In this document: positions 62,417 to 64,000 of the stretch, one piece after another
Layout of the letters: each line of letters begins with the position of its first letter
How positions within the stretch are numbered: the stretch's first letter is position 1
Source: an uncultured Sphingomonas sp.
Lineage (GTDB): Bacteria > Pseudomonadota > Alphaproteobacteria > Sphingomonadales > Sphingomonadaceae
Length of the DNA stretch: 64,000 bases
Direction of reading: 5' to 3'
NCBI GenBank assembly: GCA_913775975.1
Contig: CAJYLQ010000010.1
Coordinates: 1 to 64,000, forward strand
Translations under genes and position numbers: made by a program
The notes under the pieces: generated by a model
Told to the model about the DNA's origin: nothing
Databases searched by the model: none
What the model saw: the letters and a program-made list of their open reading frames with translations, nothing else

Positions 62417-62701
62417 TCACAGGCCCGCCCGGTCCAGCGCGGCGGCCAGTTCGGGGTCGATCGCCTCCCCCGCCGGCGGACGGAGCCGACCGAGCGCGGT
62501 CGTCAGCCGCTTCTGCGCGACCTGTAGCGTCTTGTGCCGCGTCTCGCGCAGCGCGTTGGTCCGGCCCGAGCGGCTTTCGCCGAGCAGCGCCGCCCATTTC
62601 GCCTCCTCCGCCGCCAGGATCGCCAGCGCGAGGCGCAGGCCGTCACGGCGGCCCCGGTCGTAATCGTCGCCGCTGCTGGGCATGGGTCCGTCCTTTGCCA
62701 T
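62417..62701 (-). CDS. Small helical protein of unknown function
   Basis: 94 residues from the ATG at 62701 (MAKDGPMPSSGDDYDRGRRDG). Mostly charged helices: GLRLALAILAAEEAKWAALLGESRSGRTNALRETRHKTLQVAQKRLTTALGRL, with no membrane span or motif recognised. The track start at 62812 falls inside the upstream membrane protein gene and is unlikely. It lies 19 bp after the HTTM-like gene and 28 bp before the YaiI-family gene, all on the minus strand. Confidence 0.65.
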   Translation of the reverse strand: MAKDGPMPSSGDDYDRGRRDGLRLALAILAAEEAKWAALLGESRSGRTNALRETRHKTLQVAQKRLTTALGRLRPPAGEAIDPELAAALDRAGL

Positions 62702-62720
62702 GATGGGATAACCCGGCGGT

Positions 62721-63440
62721 TCAGCCGAGGATGCGCGATTGCAGCCACAGGATCGACGGATAGGCGCAGATCCAGATCCAGAAGAAGCGATTGAGCCCGA
62801 ACAGGCAGGCATTGGCGCCGTGGAACAGCGCCGCGACCGCCAGCGCGACGATCAGCGCGGGGCGGGACAGCATCGCCAGCGGAAACGCCAGCTCGAACAG
62901 CATCACGGCCCAGCCCATCGCCGTCAGCACGCGTGGCCGGTCCGCCCAGCGGCGCAAGTTCTCGCCCGCCGGATAGGCAGAAAACAGGAACACGTCGCGC
63001 AGCGCCCGGCCGCTCCGCCAGTCCGGATTCACGATCTTCACCCACCCCGCCATCGCATAGGACAGGATCAGCTGCATCCCCAGATAGCCGAACGCCGCCT
63101 CCCGCCAGCGCAGCTCCGGCAGCACGAGCGCGCCCGTCAGGCACAGCAGCACCAACAGGCTCATCCGGTCCGCGCCGCCATTATAGGGCCCGTTGAAGAA
63201 GGGCAGGATCGCCAGATGGTTGGCGACCAGCGCCAGCGACAGTCCCGCCGCCACCGCCATGCCCCCGCCCGCCGCGCTCGCCACGCACGCCGCCAGCAGC
63301 GCCAGCGACAGGATCAGGCGCGGCGCGAACAGCCATCGTTCCCGCGCCCGGGCGGCGGGGCGCAGATGCTCCAAGCTCTGCTGAACGAAGGCGAGCGCCA
63401 TCAGCGCCCCCGTCAGCCGGATCGCCGCGTCCAGCGTCAT
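62721..63440 (-). CDS. HTTM-like integral membrane protein
   Basis: 239 residues from the ATG at 63440, in an ATGA overlap with the preceding gene. Six to eight hydrophobic segments alternate with short loops; NGPYNGGADRMSLLVLLCL, YAMAGWVKIVNPDWRSGRALRDVF and LFHGANACLFGLNRFFWIWICAYPSILWL resemble the HTTM (vitamin K-dependent carboxylase-like membrane) family, with conserved KI..P.W..G and FH..N..L segments. Enzymatic activity is not predictable. Works in a pair with the upstream hypothetical. Confidence 0.78.
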   Translation of the reverse strand: MTLDAAIRLTGALMALAFVQQSLEHLRPAARARERWLFAPRLILSLALLAACVASAAGGGMAVAAGLSLALVANHLAILPFFNGPYNGGADRMSLLVLLCLTGALVLPELRWREAAFGYLGMQLILSYAMAGWVKIVNPDWRSGRALRDVFLFSAYPAGENLRRWADRPRVLTAMGWAVMLFELAFPLAMLSRPALIVALAVAALFHGANACLFGLNRFFWIWICAYPSILWLQSRILG

Positions 63441-63919
63441 GCCGCGATCAACGCCGCGATCGCGTGCGGGCGGGTGACGTGGACGACCTCCCGCTCCACC
63501 GTCTCCTCCCCCGGCCGGCGGCCGACGACGCTCAGGCGCAGGCACAGCCGGTCCGCCGACCCGCAAAGGCCGCCGCGATGCAGATGCCGGGCGACGCGGA
63601 TCAGCAGTTCCCGCTCGCTATGCGCCTCCGTCGCGGGGGTGGTCGGCGTCATCAGCCGTTCGGACAGGCTGACGAGGAACAGGTCCTCGTTCCATTCGGG
63701 ATTCCACACCAGCCGGCGCAGCATCGCGGCGGGCGTGAGCACCGCCGGGCGCGGGCGAAAGGGGTGCCATGGCGCGCCTGCTTCGCCGGGCGGCGGCGCC
63801 TCTTCCCCGGCGGCCAGCAGCGCATAATCGATACGCGGGCTGGCGCGCACCGCGTCGAAGAACCGCCACGACGGCAGGATCGCGGGCAGCAACAGGCGCA
63901 GGCCGGTAAACGGATACAT
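63437..63919 (-). CDS. Hypothetical protein paired with HTTM-like membrane protein
   Basis: About 160 residues from ATG 63919 (MYPFTGLRLLLPAILPSWRFFD); the ORF track start at 63964 adds 15 residues and cannot be excluded. Visible features are an LLLPAILPSWRFFDAV start, PRIDYALL, a WNPEWNEDLFLVSLSERLM stretch and a C-terminal RVARHL..LCLRLSVVGR. Soluble or peripheral; no known motif. Its stop overlaps the HTTM-like start, so both are made together. Confidence 0.65.
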   Translation of the reverse strand: MYPFTGLRLLLPAILPSWRFFDAVRASPRIDYALLAAGEEAPPPGEAGAPWHPFRPRPAVLTPAAMLRRLVWNPEWNEDLFLVSLSERLMTPTTPATEAHSERELLIRVARHLHRGGLCGSADRLCLRLSVVGRRPGEETVEREVVHVTRPHAIAALIAA

Positions 63920-64000
63920 GGCTGCGCGAGACCCCTCCCGATCGGACACGAACAGGCTCGCCATAGCAGAAGCGGGCGGCCGACCGGCACCCCCCCTCCC

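Overview
The window looks like chromosomal DNA of a sphingomonad (Alphaproteobacteria, Sphingomonadales, Sphingomonas-like). The clues are very high GC, a groES-groEL operon with a CIRCE element, several large TonB-dependent receptors (TBDRs) of sphingomonad/caulobacter type, families such as DUF6456 and DUF6445, and palindromic CCGGCGAAGGCCGG-type intergenic repeats. No tRNA, rRNA, transposase, integrase or CRISPR array was seen. Most ORF-track entries are antisense or off-frame shadows created by the high GC.

Layout. (1) 0-20.7 kb is mostly housekeeping: groEL (partial)/groES, a MATE exporter, a PAP2 phosphatase, galE, msrA, a Sua5-type tRNA t6A enzyme, an acyl-CoA dehydrogenase, arylamine N-acetyltransferase, a GntR regulator with a nitroreductase, a POT peptide transporter, a DAACS symporter, glmM with a coupled DUF1272 protein, a PadR-membrane protein pair under a perfect 24-bp palindrome, a TelA-membrane protein pair, PhzF-like, MpaB-like, a DapF-like epimerase and a DUF6456 protein. 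(2) 21-41 kb is a plant-polysaccharide utilisation region: a TBDR, two GH27 proteins, GH2, GH5, GH31, GH3, an SGNH esterase, a ROK regulator coupled to a GH9 endoglucanase, and a terminator shared with the next TBDR. (3) 41-56 kb is a TBDR/halogenase region. One TBDR faces an operon of two canonical flavin-dependent halogenase-family proteins, one degenerate paralogue, a CE2-like esterase and a CE4-like deacetylase, all joined by 3-4 bp or 1-base start/stop overlaps. A third canonical halogenase is coupled to a DUF6445 protein with a 2-oxoglutarate oxygenase-like motif layout. Between the two halogenase groups, on the other strand, lies a cobalamin riboswitch driving the oxygen-requiring, B12-independent methionine synthase pair mesX-mesD. 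(4) 56-61 kb holds a third TBDR with a LacI-type palindrome upstream and a secreted glycosidase-like protein downstream. (5) 61-64 kb has an RNase H-like protein, an RluE-type pseudouridine synthase, a YaiI-family protein and an HTTM-like membrane protein pair.

How it works together (inference). The enzyme set (endo-acting GH9 and GH5, side-chain GH27, GH31 and GH2, terminal GH3, acetyl-removing CE2) suits acetylated hemicelluloses such as xyloglucan and galacto(gluco)mannan. The TBDRs would import the oligosaccharides and the ROK and unseen LacI-type regulators would sense them. The halogenase-family proteins travel with a TBDR and carbohydrate esterases rather than with a recognisable secondary-metabolite pathway, so their substrate is open; this is the most interesting part of the window.
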